Source of the DNA: Nocardiopsis alba DSM 43377
GTDB lineage: Bacteria; Actinomycetota; Actinomycetes; Streptosporangiales; Streptosporangiaceae
NCBI RefSeq assembly: GCF_000341225.1
Contig: NZ_ANAC01000023.1
Span: forward strand, 1 to 64,000
Direction of reading: 5' to 3'
Length of the DNA: 64,000 bases
The position numbers and the translations under genes are program-made. Numbering within the stretch: position 1 is the first letter of the stretch; each line of letters begins with the position of its first letter. Of this stretch, positions 1 through 7,980 are shown piece by piece. The notes under the pieces were generated by a model. That model saw nothing but the letters and a program-made list of their open reading frames with translations. It was not told the DNA's origin and searched no databases.

Positions 1-14
1 TGGAAGTCGTTCAT
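1..14 (-). CDS. Possible DUF397 protein, first codons only (cut by window edge)
   Basis: An ATG on the minus strand at 14-12 begins M-N-D-F before the window ends. A purine-rich AAGGGG stretch lies about 6 bases upstream, a good ribosome binding site. The gene would follow the XRE/DUF5753 regulator in the same direction. DUF397 genes are the usual downstream partner of that family and often begin Met-Asn with an aromatic residue soon after. Only five codons are visible, so this rests on context and the start signal. Confidence 0.35.
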
Positions 15-272
15 CGCACCCCTTCAGAGATGGGGTGTTGCAACGACCGTTAGAACCTAAGGAGCCTGGCGGGGGTCGGTCTATGAGCAGCCTCGGTTAC
101 CTAGATGATGTCGCCCGAAGGAGCGCGCTCCACTCGACTGCGGGGAAGGAAAGATGGCCGCTCTCCCTGTTCTTGGTGTCGCGGACGTGAGTCTCACATC
201 CCTCCGCGACCTCCACGCAGTCACCACCGCGACCGTCACTGTGGGATGACGTGTGCCAGGCCCACTGTTCGT

Positions 273-1079
273 TCATTTCAAGCCCTTCATGATGTCCTGG
301 ATTAGCTCAACGGAACGGATGGGGGACAGGGCCTCTGCTTGCAGTGCCCCGAACAACTCCGCCATCTCCTCAATCTCACCATCCTTGTCGAAGGCAGTGC
401 CTCCCAGGGTGTGTTCCATACGGACGATCTTGCGGTTGTCGTTCATCGTCATCAGGCGAAACGGTCCGCAGAGACCACAGTGCCTTCGCACTTCGCCCGG
501 GATCACCTGGAACCGGATCTTATCGTCCTTGGCCAGCTTGACGATGTGGTGAAGCTGCTTGTACATGATCTCCTCATCGCCGACGATCCTGTCAACGACG
601 ATTTGGTCCACTACGAACCACAGCAGAGGGCGCTGGGTAAGGTTCGGCAGCCTGTTCACGCGGAGTTCAACAACCTCCTCGATCTCCTCCTGAGTCTTCC
701 GCACCTGCCGAGCCGTGACGAGTACACGGGTGTACTCGGGGGTCTGGAGTAGCCCTGGGATCAGGATGGGGTGGTACTCGCAGATCTTCCTGGAGCGGAG
801 TTCGGATTCCAGCGCATCCTTGAACCATGGCAGGACATCTTTCCCCTCAACGACATCCAGCCATTGTTGTAACAGCTCGCCATCGGTAGCGAACATCTCG
901 TCCAGTTTGCGAACATGAGCCTTGATTGGGGCCCTTGTCGCCCTCTCTAGGTGGCCGACCATCCCCCCGCTCAGGGACAGTCCTTTGCCGACCTCGGCAA
1001 GTGAAAAACCAGCTCTCTTGCGGTGTCGCCGAAGTAGTTCACCAAACCCACGCCATTCGGGTAGCACCTTGTCTCCCAT
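273..1079 (-). CDS. XRE-family regulator with DUF5753 (WhiJ/AbaA-like)
   Basis: 268 residues. Residues about 10-65 form an XRE helix-turn-helix (LLRRHRKRAGFSLAEVG, then a recognition helix around GGMVGHLERA). The rest is a DUF5753 domain, marked by PWFKDALESE and YHPILIPGLLQTPEYTRVL. In Streptomyces such proteins (WhiJ, AbaA-orfA) repress developmental or antibiotic genes and act with a small DUF397 partner. Start is the ATG at 1079; no clear Shine-Dalgarno precedes it, so the message may be nearly leaderless. It diverges from the ATPase gene at 1475, the third member of the classic cassette. The family is clear; its targets are unknown. Confidence 0.9.
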   Translation of the reverse strand: MGDKVLPEWRGFGELLRRHRKRAGFSLAEVGKGLSLSGGMVGHLERATRAPIKAHVRKLDEMFATDGELLQQWLDVVEGKDVLPWFKDALESELRSRKICEYHPILIPGLLQTPEYTRVLVTARQVRKTQEEIEEVVELRVNRLPNLTQRPLLWFVVDQIVVDRIVGDEEIMYKQLHHIVKLAKDDKIRFQVIPGEVRRHCGLCGPFRLMTMNDNRKIVRMEHTLGGTAFDKDGEIEEMAELFGALQAEALSPIRSVELIQDIMKGLK

Positions 1080-1474
1080 GGAACTAGCTAACTACGGATG
1101 GTTACTTTTTACAACCCCTATGAAACATTGAATCCCTGATTGGTTGTATCACTGGCCCTCTGACCTGCGGCTTGGCATAGTCATCATCAGGTGCCTGCGG
1201 CACCCCCTTTGGTTCAAGAGAAACCAAGGGGAGGTTTCAGGTCAGATGCTCCCTTGCTGAGGGATTTGAGGGTTTCTGGGGCAAAGGTTCTCGTGAGCGC
1301 GATAGATCACGGGGTGACCTCCTTGGCTCTCACCCTTGGTGAGGGAGGACGATATTGGTTCGTTTCGAACAGAAGGCGCGAATCGAACTCTGAACAACAA
1401 GAACCCCGGGGGCCGAAGTCGAAGGCGGCCGCCCGGGGTTGTGACCCACCCCGATATGCCCGAGGTGAGATGCC
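1080..1474. other. Divergent intergenic region with two hairpins
   Basis: About 395 bases between the XRE gene and the ATPase gene. It must carry both promoters, but I see no convincing hexamers. An imperfect stem with one bulge lies at 1204-1231 (CCCCTTTGGTT with AACCAAGGGG), and a much stronger one at 1402-1440. I see no gene here: an open frame running across this region into the ATPase gene has no sensible product and no start signal. Confidence 0.5.
1402..1440 (+). promoter_or_regulatory. Strong hairpin in the leader of the ATPase gene
   Basis: AACCCCGGG (1402-1410) pairs perfectly with CCCGGGGTT (1432-1440), and the inner GGCCG/CGGCC extends the stem with a single bulged base. It ends 34 bases before the start codon at 1475, leaving room for the ribosome site GAGGTGAGA. 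It could be an attenuator, an mRNA stabiliser or an operator. There is no T-run, so simple termination is less likely. Confidence 0.4.
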
Positions 1475-1957
1475 ATGAAGTGTACTGCTCTGAGGCCGCG
1501 CCACGACAGGCCTTTGTCCTTTGCCTACCAAGTGCTCCACTACCCCGATCCCGACAGGCTGGGCCTGCGGGTTCGGCACACGGTCGCGGCTCGTGCTGCC
1601 GCGCAGCGTTGGGTGCGTCGGCATGCTGCTCGGGGGATCGCCAACCCGATGGCGGCTGCTGAGATCGCGAACCGGGCGTCGTTGATCGCGTGGGAGTTGA
1701 TGGACAACGCCCATCGTCATTCTCACTCGGGTGCTCCTGATCAGACGCTCACGCTGATGTTGGAACGTTCGCGGTATCTGTTGTCGATCATGGTCACCGA
1801 CGCCGGACCCACCCCGGGCCGTAAGAAGCTCTCGTTCCCGGAGCAGAAGAGCCACGGCGGTGGTCTGGGGCGGGTGGCTTCACTCTCCTTCTATTGGGAC
1901 TGGGACGGATGCGCAGGCCTACCGGTGACGGTCAAGGCCCGGATCGAACTTCCCTGA
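1475..1957 (+). CDS. GHKL (anti-sigma-like) ATP-binding regulatory protein
   Basis: 160 residues with a HATPase_c fold like the RsbW/SpoIIAB serine kinases. The N-box is ELMDNAHRHS (around residue 73), the G1 box is TDAGP and the G2 glycine stretch is HGGGLGRV. In actinomycetes such stand-alone ATPases are abundant; one is a member of the abaA and whiJ-type loci beside XRE and DUF397 genes, the arrangement seen here. Start is the ATG at 1475 with GAGGTGAGA upstream. The anti-sigma role is inferred from the family; no sigma or anti-anti-sigma gene is adjacent. Confidence 0.85.
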   Translation: MKCTALRPRHDRPLSFAYQVLHYPDPDRLGLRVRHTVAARAAAQRWVRRHAARGIANPMAAAEIANRASLIAWELMDNAHRHSHSGAPDQTLTLMLERSRYLLSIMVTDAGPTPGRKKLSFPEQKSHGGGLGRVASLSFYWDWDGCAGLPVTVKARIELP

Positions 1958-1980
1958 CCAGAAGCAAGGAGCAGAACGCC

Positions 1981-2592
1981 ATGAGCATGATCCCGACACA
2001 GGTCCGACGCACCCTCCCACCCACCACGTTCACCCCACCGGCGCAGCGGGGCACGCACGCCCAGCCGTCTCGGAGGGGCACGTATGCCCCGACAGCCCGG
2101 ACGGAAACCCTCACCCCACCCAAAACCACCGACACCACCGCCGCCGCTACTAGCCCGGTCATCCCAAAGGTGCGGAAGAGCTGGTTCGGTCTTCGGCGCC
2201 GGTTCGCTCATTGGGCCGGGTTTCTTCCGACCTCCGGCGATCCTGAGCGGCCCGCTCCGCCGAAGCCTCCGGTCCCTCTTCCCCGGCGCACCCCGCGTCC
2301 CCCGTCCACCTCGCCGGCTCCTGCTTCGCGTTCGGTGGAGCAGAACGCGGCCGCGGAGTTGAGCGCGTTGCGGTTGTTGGGTCGGTTGAGTGTCCAGCAG
2401 CGGTTGGCTCGGGTCGATCACCGGTTGAGTCTGGCTCGGCTGTTGGTCGACGGGATTTTGGACGAACGCTCCCGCGTGGAACGGCAACTGCGCGAAGCCG
2501 AGCGGGCCGAGCAGGACGCCGGCACCCAAGAACTCGGCGTGGCCATACGCCGATACCTGGCGCAAGGGGGTCGGACATGGACGACCTCTTGA
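1981..2592 (+). CDS. Hypothetical proline-rich protein with helical C-terminus
   Basis: 203 residues, no family recognised. Residues 1-110 are rich in Pro, Thr and Arg and look disordered. Residues about 115-200 are charged and strongly helical, probably a coiled coil (AAELSALRLLGRLS, then RLARVDHRLSLARLLVDG). An upstream in-frame start at 1894 exists, but ATG 1981 has AAGGAG at the right distance and avoids overlapping the ATPase gene. The end overlaps the next gene by 16 bases, so the two are translationally coupled. It may be an adaptor for the HTH-methyltransferase that follows; this is inference only. Confidence 0.7.
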   Translation: MSMIPTQVRRTLPPTTFTPPAQRGTHAQPSRRGTYAPTARTETLTPPKTTDTTAAATSPVIPKVRKSWFGLRRRFAHWAGFLPTSGDPERPAPPKPPVPLPRRTPRPPSTSPAPASRSVEQNAAAELSALRLLGRLSVQQRLARVDHRLSLARLLVDGILDERSRVERQLREAERAEQDAGTQELGVAIRRYLAQGGRTWTTS

Positions 2593-3611
2593 CCCCTGGC
2601 CAGGCCGCCTCGGAGTGGGGGGTGTCGTATGCGACCGCAGCCCGCTGGGCCCGCGAAGGCGTGATCCCGGCTCTGCATGTGGGCCGTCGTTACTACTACC
2701 TCCAGGGCATCGTCGACCAGGTCCGACGCGCCAGGGCCACAGGCACCGCCCCTTACCCGAACCACGACGCGAGCGCGGGGGTAGCGATGACGATGACCTG
2801 GGGCGCGGCCCGCAGTGGAACTTTGTTGGATCGTGAGGAATGGGCGTTGACCAACGCGGCCCGGACGTTCGATTACCTGGACTACGGCAAGGACTCCTGG
2901 AGCCAGGACCGCCATGTCGCCGTCAAGATGGCCGAGGCCTCACCCGGTCTGGCGGGGCAGATGTTGGTGCACCGCAAAGCCCGCGAAGGTGTGGTCGACG
3001 CGGTCTGCCGCTCCTTCCCCCAAGTCGTGGATCTGGGCTGCGGGCTACCGACGATGCGCCGCGCCCCGCACGAGCGGGGTCGGGTGTTGTGGGGACCTCA
3101 GGCTCGGACGGTCTATGTCGACCACGATCTCGCCGCCTTGGCCGCCGCTCGGGCGTGGTGGGAGCATCCGGCTCAGGTTCGGGGGTACAACGTGCGGGTC
3201 TTGGACCTGGACCTGCGTTACCCGGGGGGCCTGACCGCCGCGTTGGGTGAGCATCTGGATCTGTCGGTGCCGGTGGGGGTGCTCTCCACCCTGACCCTGG
3301 ACCACCTCGAAGACGAAGAACTGGCCGGGTTGGTGGAGGCGTTGGCCTCCCGGCTGGCTCCGGGCAGCGGCTGGGGGATCACCCATCTGTCCGGGATGAA
3401 CGGCGCCGCCGATGTCTATACCGGCCAAGCCGTGGAACAGGGGGCGGATACCCGGTTGGTGGCACGCGAGCCGGAGGGGCTGCGGAAGGTCTTCGAGACC
3501 GCAGGGTGGCGGTGGCGGGCCTCGCCGCCGGATGACCCGGGCCGGGGAGAGCCGCCGATCGCCGCCCTGACCACCCTCGCCCGGCCTGACGGCTGCGTCG
3601 AGACCGGCTGA
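2577..3611 (+). CDS. HTH domain fused to DUF574 SAM-dependent methyltransferase
   Basis: 344 residues in two parts. Residues 1-60 are a MerR/excisionase-type HTH (LLTPGQAASEWGVSYATAAR, then AREGVIPALHVGRRYYY). Residues about 95-340 match the actinobacterial DUF574 S-adenosylmethionine methyltransferases, with FDYLDYGKDSWSQDRHVA in place of the usual YDYLLGGKDN block and the SAM loop VVDLGCGLPT. DUF574 proteins are common in actinomycetes with unknown substrates and normally lack a DNA-binding domain. The fusion suggests recruitment of the methyltransferase to DNA or use of SAM as a ligand. A terminator follows. Confidence 0.85.
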   Translation: MDDLLTPGQAASEWGVSYATAARWAREGVIPALHVGRRYYYLQGIVDQVRRARATGTAPYPNHDASAGVAMTMTWGAARSGTLLDREEWALTNAARTFDYLDYGKDSWSQDRHVAVKMAEASPGLAGQMLVHRKAREGVVDAVCRSFPQVVDLGCGLPTMRRAPHERGRVLWGPQARTVYVDHDLAALAAARAWWEHPAQVRGYNVRVLDLDLRYPGGLTAALGEHLDLSVPVGVLSTLTLDHLEDEELAGLVEALASRLAPGSGWGITHLSGMNGAADVYTGQAVEQGADTRLVAREPEGLRKVFETAGWRWRASPPDDPGRGEPPIAALTTLARPDGCVETG

Positions 3612-3629
3612 TCGGGTCGTGAAAAGACT

Positions 3630-3660
3630 CGGTGCCCTCACCGTACGAGTGAGGGCACCG
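3630..3660 (+). terminator. Intrinsic-type terminator after HTH-methyltransferase gene
   Basis: Perfect 12-bp stem CGGTGCCCTCAC (3630-3641) with GTGAGGGCACCG (3649-3660) and a 7-base loop. It starts 19 bases after the stop codon. There is no U-tract, as usual for high-GC actinomycete terminators. A second GC-rich fold (GGCGG-TTG-CCGCC) lies near 3690. Confidence 0.75.
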
Positions 3661-3747
3661 TAGAGCCCGCGTGGGCTCGTTCCCGGGGGCGGTTGCCGCC
3701 GCTTCCCGGGGTTTCAAGCGAAAACCAAAGCAGATCGAGGATATTTC

Positions 3748-3954
3748 ATGAAGATCGTCGAGACCCAGGGCCGTAGGTCCCTGACCGCCGGGGTGTGGCA
3801 CAAGGCCGAAGCCTCTCAGGGCGCTTCCAACTGCGCCGCCGCCAAGCTCATCGACGACGGGAACGTGTTGATGGGCGACACCCAGAACCCCGACCAGGTC
3901 CGACTGACCCTGCCGGGCAGCGCTTGGGACGCGCTGGTGCGCACCCTGGCCTAG
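3748..3954 (+). CDS. DUF397 small regulatory partner protein
   Basis: 68 residues. It follows the DUF397 pattern: a tryptophan then a serine-rich segment with an Asn-Cys pair (WHKAEASQGASNCAAAK), a central GDTQNPDQVRLTLP strand, and SAWDALVRTLA at the end, where the family has EW..F. These proteins are the small partners of XRE/DUF5753 regulators (whiJ/abaA-type loci). Start ATG 3748 with GAGG upstream. The gene stands alone between a terminator and an XRE gene, so it may serve the regulator at 273-1079, the one at 4130, or both. Confidence 0.85.
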   Translation: MKIVETQGRRSLTAGVWHKAEASQGASNCAAAKLIDDGNVLMGDTQNPDQVRLTLPGSAWDALVRTLA

Positions 3955-4129
3955 CAACTCCCACCAAGACGACGGGGCACTTGCGGCCTGGCAGCAGCAA
4001 CGCGTGGCCCGTCCGGTGTCCCAGGAGGCGCGCCCTCACCGGCGCCCTCCTGGGGCCCACCCCTGCTCGGAAGCACAGAGAAGCTCTCGCACCTCTTGTC
4101 CACCCGGCCCCGAACAGCCCGAACACCGT

Positions 4130-4669
4130 ATGAACGATGACCGGCCCATGTCGGCGAAGAGCAAGGAGACCCAGGTGGATCAGGACGCGGACTCCCTGTG
4201 CACCGAGTCCAAGAAAGCATTGGGCGTCCACCTGAAACGGCTGCGCAAGAGGGCCGGGTTGAGCGGCTACCGACTCTCGGGGGTGGATCAGTCGACGGTC
4301 TCGCGGATCGAGACCGGACGCATCCGCCCCTCCCACGAGCTCCTGACCAGGCTTCTCGACTCGTACGAAGCCGATCAAGAGGGTCGGGAGCAGGCCTACC
4401 TGCTGTGGGACCAGGCCCAACTGCCGCTTCAGACCCGGCGTCGGCAGGTCGAGGGGACCCGTCCGGCGTGGGACCAGGCCGCCCGCCCGGCCTGCGGCCC
4501 CACCTTGTTGGCCGGGGCCAGCGCCGCGGAGGACGCCGCCCGCTATCTCACCCGTGCGCAGTGGGCGGGTAACAGCCCGGCCCGACGTAGCGCGCTGTTG
4601 GACGACGCCGAGGGGCGCCTGGTGCAGGTCTTGGCCGCGCTGCACGCCGCCCGGACACGGACACGTTGA
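4130..4669 (+). CDS. XRE-family HTH protein, short type without DUF5753
   Basis: 179 residues. An HTH_31/XRE domain spans residues about 28-80 (HLKRLRKRAGLSGYRLS, then DQSTVSRIETGRIRPS). The remaining hundred residues are Ala/Arg-rich and helical and do not match DUF5753, so it differs from the first XRE regulator here. An upstream in-frame start at 4004 would add unlikely sequence; ATG 4130 sits at the domain edge, though its Shine-Dalgarno is weak. It lies between the DUF397 and BldC-like genes and is presumably part of the same regulatory island. Target unknown. Confidence 0.75.
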   Translation: MNDDRPMSAKSKETQVDQDADSLCTESKKALGVHLKRLRKRAGLSGYRLSGVDQSTVSRIETGRIRPSHELLTRLLDSYEADQEGREQAYLLWDQAQLPLQTRRRQVEGTRPAWDQAARPACGPTLLAGASAAEDAARYLTRAQWAGNSPARRSALLDDAEGRLVQVLAALHAARTRTR

Positions 4670-4722
4670 ACGACCACGTTTTTCCACGACCCCTGATAAC
4701 GACCCCCTTTTGAGAGAAGAAC

Positions 4723-4914
4723 ATGACGCAGCCGGATGTCGACCCCATGGACCTGCTCACCCCACAGGAGGTCGCGCAGGCCTTCCGGGTGGATCCCAAG
4801 ACCGTCCGTCTGTGGGCCCAGGAAGGCAGACTGCGCTGGGTTCGCACCCTGGGCGGACACCGTCGCTACTTCAAGTCCGACGTTCAACGCCTGCTCACCG
4901 AACCCGGACGATGA
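4723..4914 (+). CDS. BldC-family small MerR-like DNA-binding protein
   Basis: 63 residues, nearly all one winged HTH: LLTPQEVAQAFRVDPKTVRL, then WAQEGRL and RTLGGHRRY. This matches the architecture and length of Streptomyces BldC, a developmental regulator that binds direct repeats cooperatively. The GGHRRY wing is typical. Because it sits in an XRE/DUF397 island rather than in a housekeeping context, it may be a BldC paralogue rather than the chromosomal BldC; I cannot tell which. Start ATG 4723, 53 bases after the XRE gene, with GAGAGAAG upstream. Confidence 0.85.
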   Translation: MTQPDVDPMDLLTPQEVAQAFRVDPKTVRLWAQEGRLRWVRTLGGHRRYFKSDVQRLLTEPGR

Positions 4915-5217
4915 CCCGCCGACGGACCGCGACAGCGGTGTGAAAGCCGGCGCGGCGGCGCGGTCGACCTCGGACGACACGGACCACCCCTCCGCGAACT
5001 CCGTCAAGGTCCCGTACCGCCGCGCCCACCAAGCCCCGCCGCCTTCGGGTGGCGAAGGCCTCGCCCGGACCTGGATCCGGGTGGGGTCGTGGGGGAGCGG
5101 GCCGGGGGTGTCACCACCACCTCCGGCCCCTCCACGAACCTTCGCGCAACGATGCGAAGAAGACCGCTCCGCACTCGACGGGTCGGAGCAGCCATAGATC
5201 GTGAGGGCCGGCTGGAT

Positions 5218-5254
5218 ATCGGAGCCGCGGGACTGGAGACCCGGCGGCTCCGAT
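5218..5254. terminator. Stem-loop, 10-bp stem
   Basis: ATCGGAGCCG (5218-5227) pairs perfectly with CGGCTCCGAT (5245-5254) around a 17-base loop. It is 14 bases from the next, stronger hairpin. Tandem stems between convergent genes suggest bidirectional transcription stop. Confidence 0.45.
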
Positions 5255-5268
5255 CGGGACCCTCCGCA

Positions 5269-5306
5269 GGGGGCCGCACCCGAAGCGCACTTCGGGTGCG
5301 GCCCCC
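5269..5306. terminator. Very strong bidirectional stem-loop
   Basis: A perfect 17-bp stem: GGGGGCCGCACCCGAAG (5269-5285), a 4-base loop CGCA, then its exact complement (5290-5306). It lies between convergent transcription units. There is no poly-T tail on either side. A bidirectional terminator is the simplest reading. Confidence 0.65.
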
Positions 5307-5462
5307 GACCAACGACCACCCCACCACCGGAACGCCCCGGACGAACCCTCTTCCACGAACCCCCGGCGCATAGGGGAGGGGCCTCTTCGAAAAGAGACCG
5401 GTTCCGGCCGGAGCACGCCCCTCTTCCCCGGTGAAGCCCCACCCGCTACCGCGTGCCGAGCC

Positions 5463-6782
5463 TCAGGAGCCGACCAGCAGGTAGGCCAGAGGGGTGGTGA
5501 TGAGGACGCTCAGGGCCACCCGCTGGAACCAGATCACCACCAGGTTCCACACCGTCAACGGGATGCTCGTGGCCAGGACGCAGGGGACCAGAGCGGAGAA
5601 GAAGACGATGGCCGACACCGACACCACCCCCACGACCAGGCGCAGGACCGCGTCCTCCGCGCCCGCGGTCATGGTCGCGGGCAGGAACACCTCGGCGATA
5701 CCGGCGGAGAGGGCCTTGGCGGTCTCGGCCGGTTCGGGGAGACGGACCAGCCAGGTGAAGGGCAGGAGGAGGTAGCCCATCAGGTCGAAGACGGGGGTGT
5801 ACCGGGCCAGGATCAGGCCGAATGTTCCGACCGACATGATCGACGGCAGGATGGACATCGACATCCGCACGCCCTCGACGAGGTTGGTCCGCACGCCCCG
5901 GGCCAGGGGAGGCGCCGCGCGCAGCGCCCTGCGGGCCTCCGCCCAGGCGGCCTGGAGGCGTCGTTCGTCGATCCTCTCCTCGGGATGGGCCGTCGCCCCG
6001 GGGAACGGGGTGTCGGGGATCCGGCTCAGCGGCGGGACGCGGACGAGGATCGCCGTGACCGCGTAGGTGACGAACAGCGACAGCAGGAAGTAGGTCGTCC
6101 ACATCCCCATCAGGTCGAGGGTGTTGGCGATGACCACCATGAACGTCACCGAGACGGTGGAGAAGCCGACGGCGATGATGGCCGCCTCCCGACCGGTGTA
6201 CCGGCCGGAGCGGTACACGCGGTCGGTGATCAGCAGTCCGAGCGAGTAGCTTCCGACGAACGAGGCGGCGGCGTCGACGGCGGACCGTCCGGGGACACGC
6301 CACAGGGGTCGCATGACGCGTTGCATGAGCACGCCGACGAACTCCAGCAGGCCGTAGCCGACCAGGAGGGCGAGGAAGACCGCCCCGACGGGGACGAGCA
6401 GGCCGACGTTGACGGCGACGGAGTCGAACAGGAACGGGGCCAGGTCCTCCTGCAGGAACCAGGCCGGGCCGACCTCCAGGACCACCATGGTGGCGGCGAC
6501 CAGGCCGACGACGTTCAGGAGGGCGAACACCGTCCGGACCCGGTCGCGCCGCCACGCGCCGGTGGCGAAGGGGACCACCGTGCCCGCCGCGATGATCAGC
6601 CAGATGACGTAGGGCAGGGTCGGACCGAGGCCTTTCTGGACGAGGCCGACCAGATGGTCCAGGGGGATGGCGTTACGGTCGCCGATGGTCAAGGGCACGA
6701 AGAACATGAAGATCCCGATGCCGCTGTAGACCACCAGACGCCAGACCCCGGGCGTCCTCTCGACGGTGGTTCCCTCGCTCAC
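5463..6782 (-). CDS. YjiH family nucleoside-recognition (Gate) membrane protein
   Basis: 439 residues with about ten membrane segments. The start of the mature protein (WRLVVYSGIGIFMFFVPLTI) and the pair of Gate-like repeats (SFVGSYSLGLLITDRVY and SIMSVGTFGLILARYTPVF) match the YjiH family, distant relatives of nucleoside transporters with no settled substrate. I chose GTG 6782 over upstream starts because GAGAGGAG lies just before it and the extra 22 residues carry no conserved feature. It is transcribed alone and converges on the hairpin region. Transport is likely; the substrate is unknown. Confidence 0.8.
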   Translation of the reverse strand: MSEGTTVERTPGVWRLVVYSGIGIFMFFVPLTIGDRNAIPLDHLVGLVQKGLGPTLPYVIWLIIAAGTVVPFATGAWRRDRVRTVFALLNVVGLVAATMVVLEVGPAWFLQEDLAPFLFDSVAVNVGLLVPVGAVFLALLVGYGLLEFVGVLMQRVMRPLWRVPGRSAVDAAASFVGSYSLGLLITDRVYRSGRYTGREAAIIAVGFSTVSVTFMVVIANTLDLMGMWTTYFLLSLFVTYAVTAILVRVPPLSRIPDTPFPGATAHPEERIDERRLQAAWAEARRALRAAPPLARGVRTNLVEGVRMSMSILPSIMSVGTFGLILARYTPVFDLMGYLLLPFTWLVRLPEPAETAKALSAGIAEVFLPATMTAGAEDAVLRLVVGVVSVSAIVFFSALVPCVLATSIPLTVWNLVVIWFQRVALSVLITTPLAYLLVGS

Positions 6783-6954
6783 CCGCGCTCCTCTCGTCGT
6801 TCCGAAACGCACGGTCCCGGCAGTGAACCAGGAGGTGACCCAGGTCACCCAGGGGGTGCGAGAGGGAAGGGTCTGATATCTCGGACGTTTCCCTTCGGAA
6901 CGTGTCGCTCCGGACGCGGAGGGTGGTGGGAGGGGTGGTCGCCCGCCCCTCGGG

Positions 6955-7980
6955 TCAGGCCGGGTCCTCCTCCAGTGCGCGCAGGTAGTCGGCGAACCTC
7001 TCCAGCCCGTCGATGTTCCGCGGCCCGGAGATGCCCTCGTTGTAGTCCAGGACGAAGAAGTTCTCCTCCACCACCGCCGGTACCTCGGCCAGCGCGGGGA
7101 AGGAGGTGAGGAAGTCGATCTTGTCCTCGGCCGACTGCTCGCCGTAGTCCAGCACGATGATCACCTCGGGGTCGGCGTCGACCACGGCCTCCCAGCCGAC
7201 CCGGGTCCAGCGTTCGTCCAGGTCACCGAAGACGTTCTCGCCCCCGGCGTGGGAGATGATGTCCTGTGGTGGCACCTGGGATCCGGCGGTGAACGCCTGG
7301 TCGGTGCCGGAGTCGTAGAGGAAGACCGACACGGGGTCGCCCTCCGGGGCCCGTTCGACCACCCGGTCCACCCGTTCGCGGTACCCCTCGACCAGCTCCT
7401 CGGCGCGTTCGGGCACCCCGAAGATCGCGCCGAGTCGTTCCAGGTCGGTGTAGAGCCCCTCGAAGGGCGTCTCCCGTTCGGGGAAGCCCGGATAGTTGTA
7501 ACAGGACTCGGTGTGCATGAAGCTCTGGATGCCGAGCCCGTCCAGGATCCGCGGGGTGATCCCGCGCTCGTCGCTGAAACCGGACCGCCAGCCGGCCACC
7601 ACCAGGTCGGCCTCGGCCTCCACGACCAGCTCCCGGTTGAGCAGGTCGTCGCCGAGGAACTCCACCCGGGCGTAGTCCTCGGCCCAGGGCGACTCCTCCA
7701 CCGGAGGGTTGGCCGGGGGCATCACGTAACCGTGCACGTGGTCGGCCAGGCCGAGGGCGAACAGTTTGTCGGCGCTGCCGCCCTCGTAGGCGACCGCCCG
7801 CCGGGGCATGGTGTACTCCACCTCCTCTCCACAACGAAGGACGGTGGTGGTGGAGGCGGCCGTCCCGTCCTCCTCGATGCGGGCCCCGCAGGCGGTGGAC
7901 AGGACGGTGAGCGCGAGCGCCGCGCAGGCGAAGGGGACGGCGGGGCGGGGGATTCTGGTGGTGGGGGAGGGGAGGGACAT
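6955..7980 (-). CDS. Metal-chelate ABC transporter, substrate-binding lipoprotein (FecB-like)
   Basis: 341 residues. A signal peptide with lipobox LSTAC places it on the outer membrane face as a lipoprotein. The rest is a type III (TroA/FecB) binding fold: RRAVAYEGGSADKLFALGL, then EADLVVAGWRSGF, and IIVLDYGEQ near the C-terminus. Cysteines at TESCYNYPGF are unusual for the family. Its ATG overlaps the TGA of the ATPase gene by one base, so it is the last gene of a permease-ATPase-binder operon. The operon promoter carries a Zur-like palindrome, which favours a zinc chelate over iron; the ligand remains inferred. Confidence 0.85.
   Translation of the reverse strand: MSLPSPTTRIPRPAVPFACAALALTVLSTACGARIEEDGTAASTTTVLRCGEEVEYTMPRRAVAYEGGSADKLFALGLADHVHGYVMPPANPPVEESPWAEDYARVEFLGDDLLNRELVVEAEADLVVAGWRSGFSDERGITPRILDGLGIQSFMHTESCYNYPGFPERETPFEGLYTDLERLGAIFGVPERAEELVEGYRERVDRVVERAPEGDPVSVFLYDSGTDQAFTAGSQVPPQDIISHAGGENVFGDLDERWTRVGWEAVVDADPEVIIVLDYGEQSAEDKIDFLTSFPALAEVPAVVEENFFVLDYNEGISGPRNIDGLERFADYLRALEEDPA

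Larger units (their letters stand above)
4915..5462. other. 548-base gap between convergent genes, rich in hairpins
   Basis: No credible gene: the open frames here lack start signals and family resemblance. The gap separates the BldC-like gene from the convergent YjiH-type gene. It holds at least two strong stem-loops (5218-5254 and 5269-5306) plus a weaker CCCGGA/TCCGGG stem at about 5071-5088. It could be the edge of an acquired island or simply a terminator region. Confidence 0.6.

Noticed and set aside
1350..1440. Possible tRNA (T-loop-like TTCGATTC on the minus strand)
   Set aside because: The flanking bases do not form a T-stem, and no anticodon or acceptor stem can be folded around it.
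4915..5462. A small gene in the hairpin-rich gap
   Set aside because: Candidate frames on both strands have Arg/Pro/Gly composition set by the repeats and no ribosome sites.
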